From contig CALMWD010000312.1 in assembly GCA_937873105.1 (NCBI GenBank), positions 1-5,038 of the forward strand: a stretch of DNA of 5,038 bases, given 5' to 3'. Both the position numbers and the translations under genes were made by a program. A model generated the notes under the pieces. That model was not told the origin of the DNA, did no database searches, and saw only the letters and a program-made list of their open reading frames with translations. Positions 1 to 5,038 of the stretch are shown here, in pieces (position 1 is the stretch's first letter; each line of letters begins with the position of its first letter). Source of the DNA: an uncultured Rhodanobacteraceae bacterium (GTDB taxonomy: Bacteria > Pseudomonadota > Gammaproteobacteria > Xanthomonadales > Ahniellaceae).

Positions 1-1443
1 GGCGTCGTCGAGCCAGCGGCGCAGGGCGTCGACCCCGTCCTCGTCGATTTCGAGGGCGCGGCGGATCGCCGCCACCGCCAGCAGGTCCAGCACCTGCGCC
101 GCTTCGATGCGGGTGCGCGGCAGCTGCACCACGGCCAGGAAGGCGTCGAACAGCGGGTGCGCCCGCCGCAAGGCCAAGTCGGCGCAATGCCAGGGCAAGG
201 CGCCGTGGCGGTCGGCGGCGTCGCCGAAGATCGCGGGCAGCAGGGGCGCATAGACGGCGATGTCGGGCGCCATCACGGCGATGTCGCCCGGGAGCAGGCG
301 GGCGTCGGCGGACAAGGCGTCGAGGATGGCATCGCGCAGCACCTCGAGCTCGCGCACCCGGGTATGGCAGCCGTGCACGCGCAGGCTGGCGTCGCGGCGC
401 GGATCGGGCGCCGCGGGCGGCGGACGGTCCGGCTGCAGCTGGCGGATGCCCTGCTGCAGCCAGGCCAGCACGTCGGTGGCCTGGGTGTCCTCGTGCTCGT
501 CTTCGCCGTGACGGACATCGGCGGCCGTGTCCGCGACGGCATCGAGCAGGGCCAGGCCGAAGTGCTGGCCCATGCGTCCCCAGGCGGCGAGCAGGGGATG
601 GCCGAGCGACTGCAGTTCGCGCTCGGCGGCATCCCCCGGACCGAGCTGCCACAGCCGTTGCAGGCGCGCGCGATCGTCGCCGAGGCCCGCCCAGTACTGC
701 ACGCAGGGATCGGGGAAATACAGGCAAACGAGGCGATGCCGCGCTTCCGCGCACAACACCGCGAATTCGAGGGCCGGCAAATGGCTGAAGCCGAACACAT
801 GCAGCGGCGTCGGGATCGCCGCGTCGGGTTCGGCTTCGCGCCGCCGCCGCGCCAGGGCCTGCAGCAGCGCGCCGCGGTGTTCCCCGGGCAGCCGGGTCTG
901 CATGCTGCGCCACAGCGGCGCCAGGAAGGGCGGATCGGAAGGGGCCGCGCGGCCCTGCGCCCAGGCGGCCAGCCAGTCGGGCCGGTACACCAGCAGGCGG
1001 GCAAGGATCGCGGCCAGGCGGTCGGCCAGCTGGAAGCGGCGGTGCGCATCGGTCGCTTCGAGATAGCGCCGCAGGCCGGGATCATCGACCGCATCCAGGG
1101 CCGCGAGCGCGGTCCAGCGCAAGCTGTCGCGCCGGTAGGCGGCCAGCGACATGGCCGCGCTGCCGAGGTGTCGGCGGACTTCGTCGTCCAGCCAGGCGCT
1201 GGGCAGGCGCACGTCGAGATTGGCCACGACATCGGCGGGTCCGCGGCGGCGTGCGAGTTCTCGGGTCAGCCAGCGCTGCATGCCGGGATGCGCGGCGAGC
1301 ACGAACTGCGGCGCCAGCAGGTCGTCGGGCGGCCAGGCCTCGAGCAGGGCCTCCAGCGGCGTCACCAGCGCTTCGAGCCGGCTCGCTCGATAGACGCGCA
1401 GGCCACGCAGCATTGCCTCCTTGTCCGCCTTGCCTGTGCCCAT
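1..1443 (-). CDS. recC: RecBCD enzyme subunit RecC, N-terminal 481 codons (cut by the left window edge)
   Basis: RecC is the non-catalytic subunit of the cytoplasmic RecBCD helicase-nuclease (exodeoxyribonuclease V). It splits the DNA duplex and recognises Chi during double-strand break repair. The minus frame is open from 1443 to base 1 with no stop. Recalled E. coli RecC matches along its length: an N-terminal 'LRVYRASRLEAL' segment; 'GMQRWL' at residues 54-59 (E. coli 'GMAQWL'); 'LVYRPDWLAAW' near 151-161 (E. coli 'LVYRPDWLAQW'); 'HPLLAAWGRMG' (E. coli 'NPLLASWGKLG'); 'GDIAVMAPDI', which aligns with 'RDIIVMVADI'; and 'DEDGVDALRRWLDDA', which aligns with the E. coli 'TEEGLRYLRQWVNES' region. 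E. coli RecC is about 1120 residues, so about 43 percent is present. The start is uncertain. ATG at 1443 has only weak upstream purines. ATG at 1413 has a perfect AAGGAGG, but just 2 bases away, which is too close. I chose 1443 because it fits the candidate promoter. The missing remainder lies to the left. Confidence 0.95.
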   Translation of the reverse strand, partial: MGTGKADKEAMLRGLRVYRASRLEALVTPLEALLEAWPPDDLLAPQFVLAAHPGMQRWLTRELARRRGPADVVANLDVRLPSAWLDDEVRRHLGSAAMSLAAYRRDSLRWTALAALDAVDDPGLRRYLEATDAHRRFQLADRLAAILARLLVYRPDWLAAWAQGRAAPSDPPFLAPLWRSMQTRLPGEHRGALLQALARRRREAEPDAAIPTPLHVFGFSHLPALEFAVLCAEARHRLVCLYFPDPCVQYWAGLGDDRARLQRLWQLGPGDAAERELQSLGHPLLAAWGRMGQHFGLALLDAVADTAADVRHGEDEHEDTQATDVLAWLQQGIRQLQPDRPPPAAPDPRRDASLRVHGCHTRVRELEVLRDAILDALSADARLLPGDIAVMAPDIAVYAPLLPAIFGDAADRHGALPWHCADLALRRAHPLFDAFLAVVQLPRTRIEAAQVLDLLAVAAIRRALEIDEDGVDALRRWLDDA

Positions 1444-1470
1444 CGAACCCGACCCGCCGCGATCGCGCCC

Positions 1471-1499
1471 ACCATAGGCGCAGACCCGAACCGCGGCAA
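1471..1499 (-). promoter_or_regulatory. Candidate sigma70-type promoter for recC
   Basis: Read on the minus strand, TTGCCG (1499-1494) and TATGGT (1476-1471) are separated by exactly 17 bases. Each hexamer matches the sigma70 consensus at 4 of 6 positions. Transcription would begin near 1464, leaving a leader of about 20 bases before the ATG at 1443. The placement and spacing fit well, but two 4/6 hexamers can occur by chance. Confidence 0.4.
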
Positions 1500-1507
1500 C
1501 CGCGGCA
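1490..1507. repeat. Tandem 9-base direct repeat with an embedded CCGCGG inverted repeat
   Basis: ACCGCGGCA occurs twice back to back (1490-1498 and 1499-1507). Within it, CCGCGG (1491-1496) and CCGCGG (1500-1505) flank CAA, so the stretch could also form a 6-bp hairpin. It overlaps the candidate recC -35 hexamer, where a regulator could bind. No known operator is recognised, and short GC repeats are common in such DNA. Confidence 0.45.
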
Positions 1508-1602
1508 GATTGGGGAGCGCGCGTCTCAGGATCCGAGACCCGGATGCGGAGACTGCCCGGACCGGTTCTCCGGTTGCTGCTTTGACCACCACGGTCGACT
1601 TG

Positions 1603-1637
1603 GACCCGCGCCGGATCCCGGCGCGGGTCTCTTTTTT
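1603..1637 (+). terminator. Strong intrinsic terminator with no plus-strand gene upstream
   Basis: A perfect 12-bp GC-rich stem (GACCCGCGCCGG at 1603-1614, CCGGCGCGGGTC at 1618-1629) closes on an ATC loop and is followed by TCTTTTTT (1630-1637). The T tract lies only on the plus side, so it stops rightward transcription. The gene to its left, recC, runs the other way. The terminator must therefore end an unannotated RNA, attenuate the leader of the downstream gene, or block rightward read-through coming out of recC. Confidence 0.9.
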
Positions 1638-1745
1638 GCCTTCGAGCGAGGCCCCGATGACTGAGCTAGCGTTCGTTTCCGGAACCAAGCGTGACAATCG
1701 TCCGCTGCGGTTTCGATGGCAGTACGAGACCACTCATCATCGCTT

Positions 1746-1752
1746 GGGGAAG
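1746..1752 (+). promoter_or_regulatory. Ribosome binding site fixing the start of the P-domain gene
   Basis: GGGGAAG lies 4 bases before the ATG at 1757 (6 bases from its GGGGA core). This supports that start over an in-frame ATG at 1691, which would put 22 non-hydrophobic residues ahead of the signal peptide. Confidence 0.7.
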
Positions 1753-1756
1753 TGAC

Positions 1757-3592
1757 ATGAAGTTGATCTGTGCGCGGTTCACTGCAGCCGTCGTCCTTGG
1801 CCTGGGTCTGTCCGCGGGGGCTGCGGCGGCCGAAATCGACAAACTTGCGACCTACGCGCAGATGCGCGGCATCGCCGCCGAGCAACAGACGCTGCGCGGC
1901 AACGCGTCGGCACAGTCGCGTTACGCGGAGCTGCAGTCGCAGTTCGACGCGCTGAAGGCGTCCATGGGCGGCGACGATCCGACCCTGATGTACGAAGGCG
2001 CCAGCGCGCAGGCGATGGTCGTGCCGAAAGCGGTGCGTGCGGCGCCGTCGCCGCCGACCGGCATGACCGTCACCACGACGACCGTGACCAACAACACGCC
2101 CGTCGCCGTGCCGACCGGCCCGGCCGTGGTCACTTCCACGATCAATGTCGCCGGCGCCGGCCCGTACCTGTGGGACGTCGACGTCACCACGAGCCTGCAG
2201 CCCACCTTCGCGGCGGATCTCGACATCACGATCCAGTCGCCCGCCGGCACGATCGTCACCCTGACGACCGACAACGGTGCCGGCAACGACGATGTGTTCA
2301 ACGGCACGGTCTGGGACGATCAGGCCAACCCGGCCGGGCAGGTGCCGTACACGACCAACAACGGCATGGCGACCGACCATGCCTACGTGAACCTGACCTT
2401 GGCTTCGCCGCTGGTGCCCGAGGAGGCCCTGGGCGCATTCCGCGGCGAAGACCCGAACGGCACCTGGACCATCACCATCAGCGACGACCTGGCCGGCGAC
2501 GGCGGCTCATTGAATGCCTGGACGCTGGACCTGTTCACGCTGCCGGTGGCCCCGATCAACACGACGGCGACTTTCAGCAACAACACCCCGGTCGCGGTTC
2601 CGACCGGCCCGGGCGTGGTGACCAGCACCATCGCCGTCTCGGGCGCGGGCACCAGCCTGACGGCGCTCGATCTGACCACGGCGCTGACCCACACCTTCTC
2701 TGCCGATCTCGACATCACCCTGCAGTCGCCCGCCGGAACCGTCGTCACCCTGACCACGGACAACGGCGCCGGCAACGACAACACGTACAACGGCACGAAC
2801 TGGGACGACGACGTCAACGCGGCCGGCCAGGTGCCCTACACCACCAACGATGGCGTGACGACCGACCATGCCTACGTCAACCTGACGACGGCGACGCCGC
2901 TGGTCGTCGAGGAGGCCTTGTCGGCCTTCATGGGCGAGGATCCGAACGGCACCTGGACGATCACCATCAGCGACGATCTCGCCGGTGACGGCGGTTCGCT
3001 GGACAGCTGGTCCCTCGACATCACCACCGGCGTCGGCTGCGCCAACCTGACTTGCCCGGCCAATGTCACCGCATCCAATGACGCGGGCATGTGCGGCGCC
3101 ATCCTGAACTACCCGGCGCCCACCGCCGACGCCGCCTGCGGCGCCGTCACCTGCGACATCGCCAGCGGTTCGAATTTCCCGGTCGGCACCAGCACCGTGA
3201 CCTGCAGCACCGCGGTCGGCGGCCTGAGCTGCAGCTTCGACGTCACCGTGAACGACACCGAGGTGCCGGTCGTGACCTGCCCGGCCGACATCGCGGTCGA
3301 CCAGATTCCGGGCCTGCCCACGGTGGACGTCACCTATCCGCCGCCGTCGGTGTCCGACAACTGCCCGGGCGTCGCGGCCGCTTGCAATCCGGCCAGCGGC
3401 ACGCCGTATTCGGTGGGCACGACCACGACCACGTGCACGGCCACCGACGCGTCGAACAACACGGCCACGTGTGCCTTCAACGTGACCGTCGGCGCATTCA
3501 TCCCGAACACGCCGATCCCGTCGCTGAGCCTGGCCGGCGCCATCCTGCTGATCCTGCTGATGGTCGGTCTGGCCTTCCCGGGCCGTCGCTAA
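1757..3592 (+). CDS. Secreted tandem P-domain / HYR-domain protein with an IPTL-CTERM-like sorting tail
   Basis: This is a 611-residue exported protein of unknown specific role, probably surface-anchored or released. Residues 1-25 are a signal peptide (basic start, hydrophobic core, cleavage near AAA-AE). Residues 26-70 look helical and Gln/Ala-rich. Residues 95-111 are a Pro/Thr linker. Two P/Homo B (proprotein convertase P) domains follow at about 112-260 and 275-423, both ending in 'GEDPNGTWTITISDDLAGDG' and a Trp-containing strand. Residues 433-499 and 508-578 resemble HYR domains, which are Ig-like folds found in adhesins; both begin 'TCPA' and are cysteine-rich. All 12 mature-region cysteines lie in 428-572, suggesting disulfides outside the cytoplasm. 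The tail has IPSLS at 587-591, a hydrophobic segment at about 592-606, and a basic PGRR end, like IPTL-CTERM tails sorted by exosortase H. P domains usually follow a subtilase domain, but no protease domain is present. The gene has its own ribosome site and a terminator 24 bases after the stop, so it is probably monocistronic. The domain calls are firm; the function is not. Confidence 0.9.
   Translation: MKLICARFTAAVVLGLGLSAGAAAAEIDKLATYAQMRGIAAEQQTLRGNASAQSRYAELQSQFDALKASMGGDDPTLMYEGASAQAMVVPKAVRAAPSPPTGMTVTTTTVTNNTPVAVPTGPAVVTSTINVAGAGPYLWDVDVTTSLQPTFAADLDITIQSPAGTIVTLTTDNGAGNDDVFNGTVWDDQANPAGQVPYTTNNGMATDHAYVNLTLASPLVPEEALGAFRGEDPNGTWTITISDDLAGDGGSLNAWTLDLFTLPVAPINTTATFSNNTPVAVPTGPGVVTSTIAVSGAGTSLTALDLTTALTHTFSADLDITLQSPAGTVVTLTTDNGAGNDNTYNGTNWDDDVNAAGQVPYTTNDGVTTDHAYVNLTTATPLVVEEALSAFMGEDPNGTWTITISDDLAGDGGSLDSWSLDITTGVGCANLTCPANVTASNDAGMCGAILNYPAPTADAACGAVTCDIASGSNFPVGTSTVTCSTAVGGLSCSFDVTVNDTEVPVVTCPADIAVDQIPGLPTVDVTYPPPSVSDNCPGVAAACNPASGTPYSVGTTTTTCTATDASNNTATCAFNVTVGAFIPNTPIPSLSLAGAILLILLMVGLAFPGRR
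2090..2536 (+). repeat. P/Homo B domain, copy 1 of a tandem coding repeat
   Basis: This encodes residues 112-260, from 'NNTPVAVPTGP' to 'AWTLDLF'. It aligns without gaps to copy 2 at a constant offset of 163 residues (489 bases). My hand count gives 114 identical residues of 149. The 'LTTDNGAGND', 'AGQVPYTTN', 'TDHAYVNLT' and 'GEDPNGTWTITISDDLAGDG' blocks are invariant between the copies. Confidence 0.9.
2579..3025 (+). repeat. P/Homo B domain, copy 2 of a tandem coding repeat
   Basis: This encodes residues 275-423. In the most conserved block (2948-2998 against 2459-2509), the six base differences I count in 51 are all synonymous. The duplication therefore has some age and is held by protein-level constraint rather than being a fresh or assembly-made copy. 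Differences cluster in the first third and around the 'NGT.WDD' loop. Confidence 0.9.
3053..3490 (+). other. Two HYR (Ig-like) domains within the P-domain protein
   Basis: Residues 433-499 run from 'CPANVTAS' to 'FDVTVND', and residues 508-578 from 'CPADIAVD' to 'FNVTVG'. Each has the HYR order: a CPA(D/N)I/V start, a Y-P-x-P strand, a 'FPVGTSTVTC' or 'YSVGTTTTTC' strand ('VGT..VTC' type) and a C-terminal 'C.F.VTV' strand. The second carries the usual 'VSDNC' motif. In the first, that position is degenerate ('TADAAC'). Confidence 0.8.
3506..3589 (+). other. C-terminal protein-sorting tail, IPTL-CTERM-like variant
   Basis: Residues 584-611 have the three-part layout of CTERM sorting signals: a short motif (IPSLSLAG), a hydrophobic stretch of about 15 residues, and a short Arg-ending tail (PGRR). 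IPTL-CTERM typically begins IPTLSEWG. Here Thr is Ser, and the usual Trp is Ala. Cleavage by an exosortase such as XrtH is inferred; no exosortase is in the window. The alternative is a plain C-terminal membrane anchor. Confidence 0.65.
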
Positions 3593-3616
3593 ACCGGCGT
3601 CGAACGACGCATGCGA

Positions 3617-3653
3617 GGGGCTGCCGCAGCGATGCGGCGGCCCCTTGTCTTTT
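3617..3653 (+). terminator. Intrinsic terminator of the P-domain gene
   Basis: GGGGCTGCCGCA (3617-3628) pairs with TGCGGCGGCCCC (3633-3644) in a 12-bp stem with one U-G wobble, closed by a GCGA (GNRA-type) tetraloop and followed by TTGTCTTTT. It begins 24 bases after the stop codon. It separates this transcript from the rhomboid gene, whose ATG is 52 bases further on. Confidence 0.9.
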
Positions 3654-3705
3654 GGGGCATCTCCGCCGGCCTTGCGTCGCGCGTTCGCGACCCCACAACC
3701 GGTCC

Positions 3706-4521
3706 ATGATCGATCTCACTCCGCCGCCGCCGCCGACCGCGGCCCAGTTGCGCGCCGACGCGCAACGCCTGCATCGCGTACTGATCGGCGTCGCCTTGTT
3801 CATCGTCGGCCTCGCGGCGCTGTGGTGGGCGGAACACCAGTTCAGCCTCGACCTGCGCGCGTTCTCGATCCATCCGCGCAGCCCCGAGTTCCTCGTCGGC
3901 GTGCTCACCGCCCCGCTGCTGCACGGCTCGCTCGAACACCTGCTCGGCAACAGCTTCGGCCTGTTCATCCTCGGCGCACTGACGCTGTACCGCTATCCGC
4001 AGGGTTCGCGCATCGCCTTGCCGCTGATCTGGCTGGTCGCCGGCCTCGGCACCTGGCTGATCGGACGCAGTTCCTTCCACATCGGCGCCAGCGGCGTCAC
4101 CCATGGCCTGATGTTCTTCGTCTTCGTCTCCGGCCTGATCCGCCGCGACCGCACTTCGATCGCCGCCGCGTTCATGGCCTTCATGTTCTTCGGCGGCATG
4201 TTGCTGACGGTCCTGCCGCGCGAACCCGGCGTGTCCTGGGAATACCACCTGAGCGGCGCCGTCGGCGGCGTGCTCGCGGCGGTGTTGCTGCGCAAGCGCG
4301 ATCCGGCGCCGCCGCGGCGCAAGTATTCCTGGGAGATCGAGGAAGAGCTCGAACGCGAGGCCGAACGCCTGCGCGCGGAAACCGAACTCCCGAGTCCCGA
4401 GCAGATCACGCCGATCTGGGACGGCCCCACCCGGCCGCACGACCCGCGCACCGATCCCCGCCGCGGCATCGTCATCGTCTTCCCGAGCCGCGAACGCGGA
4501 TCGGACGAGCGCCTCCACTGA
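3706..4521 (+). CDS. Rhomboid-family intramembrane serine protease
   Basis: Rhomboids are inner-membrane proteases that cut substrate transmembrane segments with a Ser-His dyad. The 271-residue product has all family landmarks. 'HLLGN' at 78-82 matches the H-x3-N pair of GlpG (H150, N154). 'GASG' at 127-130 puts the nucleophile at Ser129. 'HLSGAVGG' from 181 supplies His181. Hydrophobic segments near 24-41, 62-75, 79-97, 104-120, 131-145, 151-170 and 182-196 fit a six-helix core. The N-terminus is short and Pro-rich (PPPPP at 6-10). Residues 200-271 form a hydrophilic, charged tail with a likely helical 'EIEEELEREAERLRAE' stretch. I chose ATG 3706 because I saw no better in-frame start just upstream, although no good Shine-Dalgarno precedes it. 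The substrate is unknown. Upstream is the terminated P-domain gene; downstream, after 78 bases, is a secreted protein. The 'SGVTHG' motif is somewhat like that of rhombosortases, but I do not make that assignment. Confidence 0.92.
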   Translation: MIDLTPPPPPTAAQLRADAQRLHRVLIGVALFIVGLAALWWAEHQFSLDLRAFSIHPRSPEFLVGVLTAPLLHGSLEHLLGNSFGLFILGALTLYRYPQGSRIALPLIWLVAGLGTWLIGRSSFHIGASGVTHGLMFFVFVSGLIRRDRTSIAAAFMAFMFFGGMLLTVLPREPGVSWEYHLSGAVGGVLAAVLLRKRDPAPPRRKYSWEIEEELEREAERLRAETELPSPEQITPIWDGPTRPHDPRTDPRRGIVIVFPSRERGSDERLH

Positions 4522-4567
4522 CCGACCCCGGCGCGGCCCATGTCCGCTTTTGCGGCCGTTTGCGTTC

Positions 4568-4589
4568 CTCCATGCAACTGATCATGGAG
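4568..4589 (+). promoter_or_regulatory. Hairpin enclosing the ribosome binding site of the downstream secreted-protein gene
   Basis: CTCCATG (4568-4574) pairs perfectly with CATGGAG (4583-4589) around an 8-base CAACTGAT loop. The right arm contains the GGAG Shine-Dalgarno core (4586-4589), which lies 10 bases before the ATG at 4600. In the mRNA this could hide the ribosome site, allowing control of translation. The stem is short, and the effect is inferred. Confidence 0.5.
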
Positions 4590-4599
4590 AGATGTCCTC

Positions 4600-5038
4600 A
4601 TGCGTGTCCAACGGTTCCTCGCCAGCGCCCTGCTGGCCACCGCGGCCTTCACCCCGGCCCAGGCCGCGATGTACTGCGTCAGCAATGCTACCCAGCTCAA
4701 CAATGCCCTCAACGAAGCTGGCACGAACGGCCAGGCCGACGACGTGCGCATGATGCCGGGCGTCTATACGCGATCACCGGATGTCGCCGGCGACAACATG
4801 TTCAAGCACATCCTGGAAAACGGCCGCAACTTCAGTTTGAGTGGCGGCTGGAACGCGGGATGCACCTCGCAGTCTCGGCTAGATCCGGCCGCCACGGTCA
4901 TCGACGGCCAGTTGACGCACAAGTTGTTGTACATCGGCAACGGCGCCAGCGTGAGCGGCGATGTCCAATTGCGCAACTTCACCCTGCAACGCGGTTTCAC
5001 CCAGGCGATAGACGGCTTGTTCGAGCTGAGGGTGACCA
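4600..5038 (+). CDS. Secreted protein, probably right-handed parallel beta-helix type (cut by the right window edge)
   Basis: The frame is open for 146 codons to the window edge. Residues 1-22 form a signal peptide (MRVQR, an Ala/Leu core, cleavage near AQA-A), so the product is exported. The mature part begins 'YCVSNATQLNNALNEAG', followed by 'DDVRMMPGVYT', 'LSGGWNAGC' (80-88), 'LDPAATVIDG' (94-103) and 'VSGDVQLRNFTLQRG' (118-132). This order is familiar from beta-helix proteins of Xanthomonadales: an N-terminal coil that lists positions, then 'GGWNAGC', then a 'T-V-I/L-D-G' rung, then repeated 'v.i.nlt...G' rungs. Such proteins may be pectate-lyase-like or adhesin-like, but no catalytic residues can be judged here. 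The GGAG at 4586-4589 supports this start. There is no strong terminator in the 78 bases after the rhomboid gene, so co-transcription is possible. Confidence 0.75.
   Translation, partial: MRVQRFLASALLATAAFTPAQAAMYCVSNATQLNNALNEAGTNGQADDVRMMPGVYTRSPDVAGDNMFKHILENGRNFSLSGGWNAGCTSQSRLDPAATVIDGQLTHKLLYIGNGASVSGDVQLRNFTLQRGFTQAIDGLFELRVT

Larger units (their letters stand above)
1444..1756. other. Divergent intergenic region with structured sequence and an orphan terminator
   Basis: This 313-base gap separates recC (leftward) from the P-domain gene (rightward). From left to right it holds the candidate recC promoter, the ACCGCGGCA repeat, and two small inverted repeats: GTCTC/GAGAC (1523-1527 with 1535-1539, around GGATCC) and ACCGG/CCGGT (1561-1565 with 1570-1574, TTCT loop). 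A strong plus-strand terminator follows at 1603-1637, then about 120 bases leading to the next ATG. Open frames crossing the gap look like shadows, with arginine- and proline-rich composition and no domain. A small RNA or an attenuated leader ending at the terminator is possible. I found no convincing plus-strand promoter, and no match to 4.5S, 6S, tmRNA or tRNA hallmarks. Confidence 0.6.

Noticed and set aside
1437..1460. GGGTTCGAT on the minus strand resembling a tRNA T-loop
   Set aside because: The flanking bases do not form a T stem, and no acceptor or anticodon arms can be built around it.
1679..1720. GGAACC resembling an ECF-sigma -35 element ahead of the P-domain gene
   Set aside because: No matching -10 element occurs at 16-17 bases, and a six-base match alone is not evidence.
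157..1755. Long plus-strand open frame of 532 codons across recC and the intergenic region
   Set aside because: It is antisense to recC, whose minus frame matches RecC throughout. The plus-strand product is Gly/Arg/Gln-rich with no domain, typical of a shadow frame in GC-rich DNA, and it runs across the terminator.
1526..2380. Minus-strand open frame of 284 codons
   Set aside because: It is Arg/Gly/Asp-rich low-complexity sequence opposite the P-domain gene and crosses the terminator hairpin. It is a shadow frame.
3091..3705. Upstream extension of the rhomboid frame
   Set aside because: It overlaps the HYR coding region and the terminator in another frame, with an Arg/His-rich product. The rhomboid protein begins sensibly at 3706.
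3706..4521. Assigning the rhomboid as a rhombosortase
   Set aside because: The 'SGVTHG' motif is suggestive only. The adjacent candidate substrate is IPTL-like rather than GlyGly-CTERM, and I cannot run the family model.
4534..4563. Possible terminator after the rhomboid gene (CGGCC/GGCCG, or CCGC-TTTT-GCGG)
   Set aside because: The stems are only 4-5 bp, the two alternatives overlap, and just three T's follow. Too weak to call.

Overview
This is a GC-rich window with four genes. It looks like chromosome of a gammaproteobacterium, most likely of the Xanthomonadales/Lysobacterales group (Lysobacter- or Rhodanobacter-like). That placement is an inference. It rests on a recC gene, on a secreted protein with an IPTL-CTERM-like tail, and on a secreted protein with the 'GGWNAGC' motif that I associate with beta-helix proteins of that group. 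No tRNA, rRNA, CRISPR array, transposase or phage gene is visible.

Layout. Bases 1-1443 (minus strand) hold the first 481 codons of recC, cut off by the left window edge. A 313-base divergent intergenic region follows (1444-1756). It holds a plausible sigma70-type promoter for recC and several small inverted repeats. It also holds a very strong plus-strand intrinsic terminator (1603-1637) with no plus-strand protein gene upstream of it. The plus strand then carries a 611-residue secreted protein (1757-3592): signal peptide, a short helical segment, two tandem P/Homo B domains, two HYR domains, and a C-terminal sorting tail of variant IPTL-CTERM type. A second intrinsic terminator ends that unit (3617-3653). 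Next are a rhomboid intramembrane serine protease (3706-4521) and, after 78 bases, the start of another secreted protein (4600 to the right edge), probably a right-handed beta-helix protein. A hairpin covers the Shine-Dalgarno sequence of this last gene.

How the genes relate. RecC belongs to the RecBCD recombination/repair enzyme and is transcribed away from the rest. The other three genes all concern the cell envelope: two exported proteins on either side of a membrane protease. The terminator between the P-domain gene and the rhomboid gene argues against one operon, so any protease-substrate link is only a hypothesis. I see no clear multi-gene novel system. The items most worth a second look are the orphan terminator with its structured leader, the stand-alone duplicated P domains with an atypical sorting tail, and the hairpin over the last gene's ribosome site.
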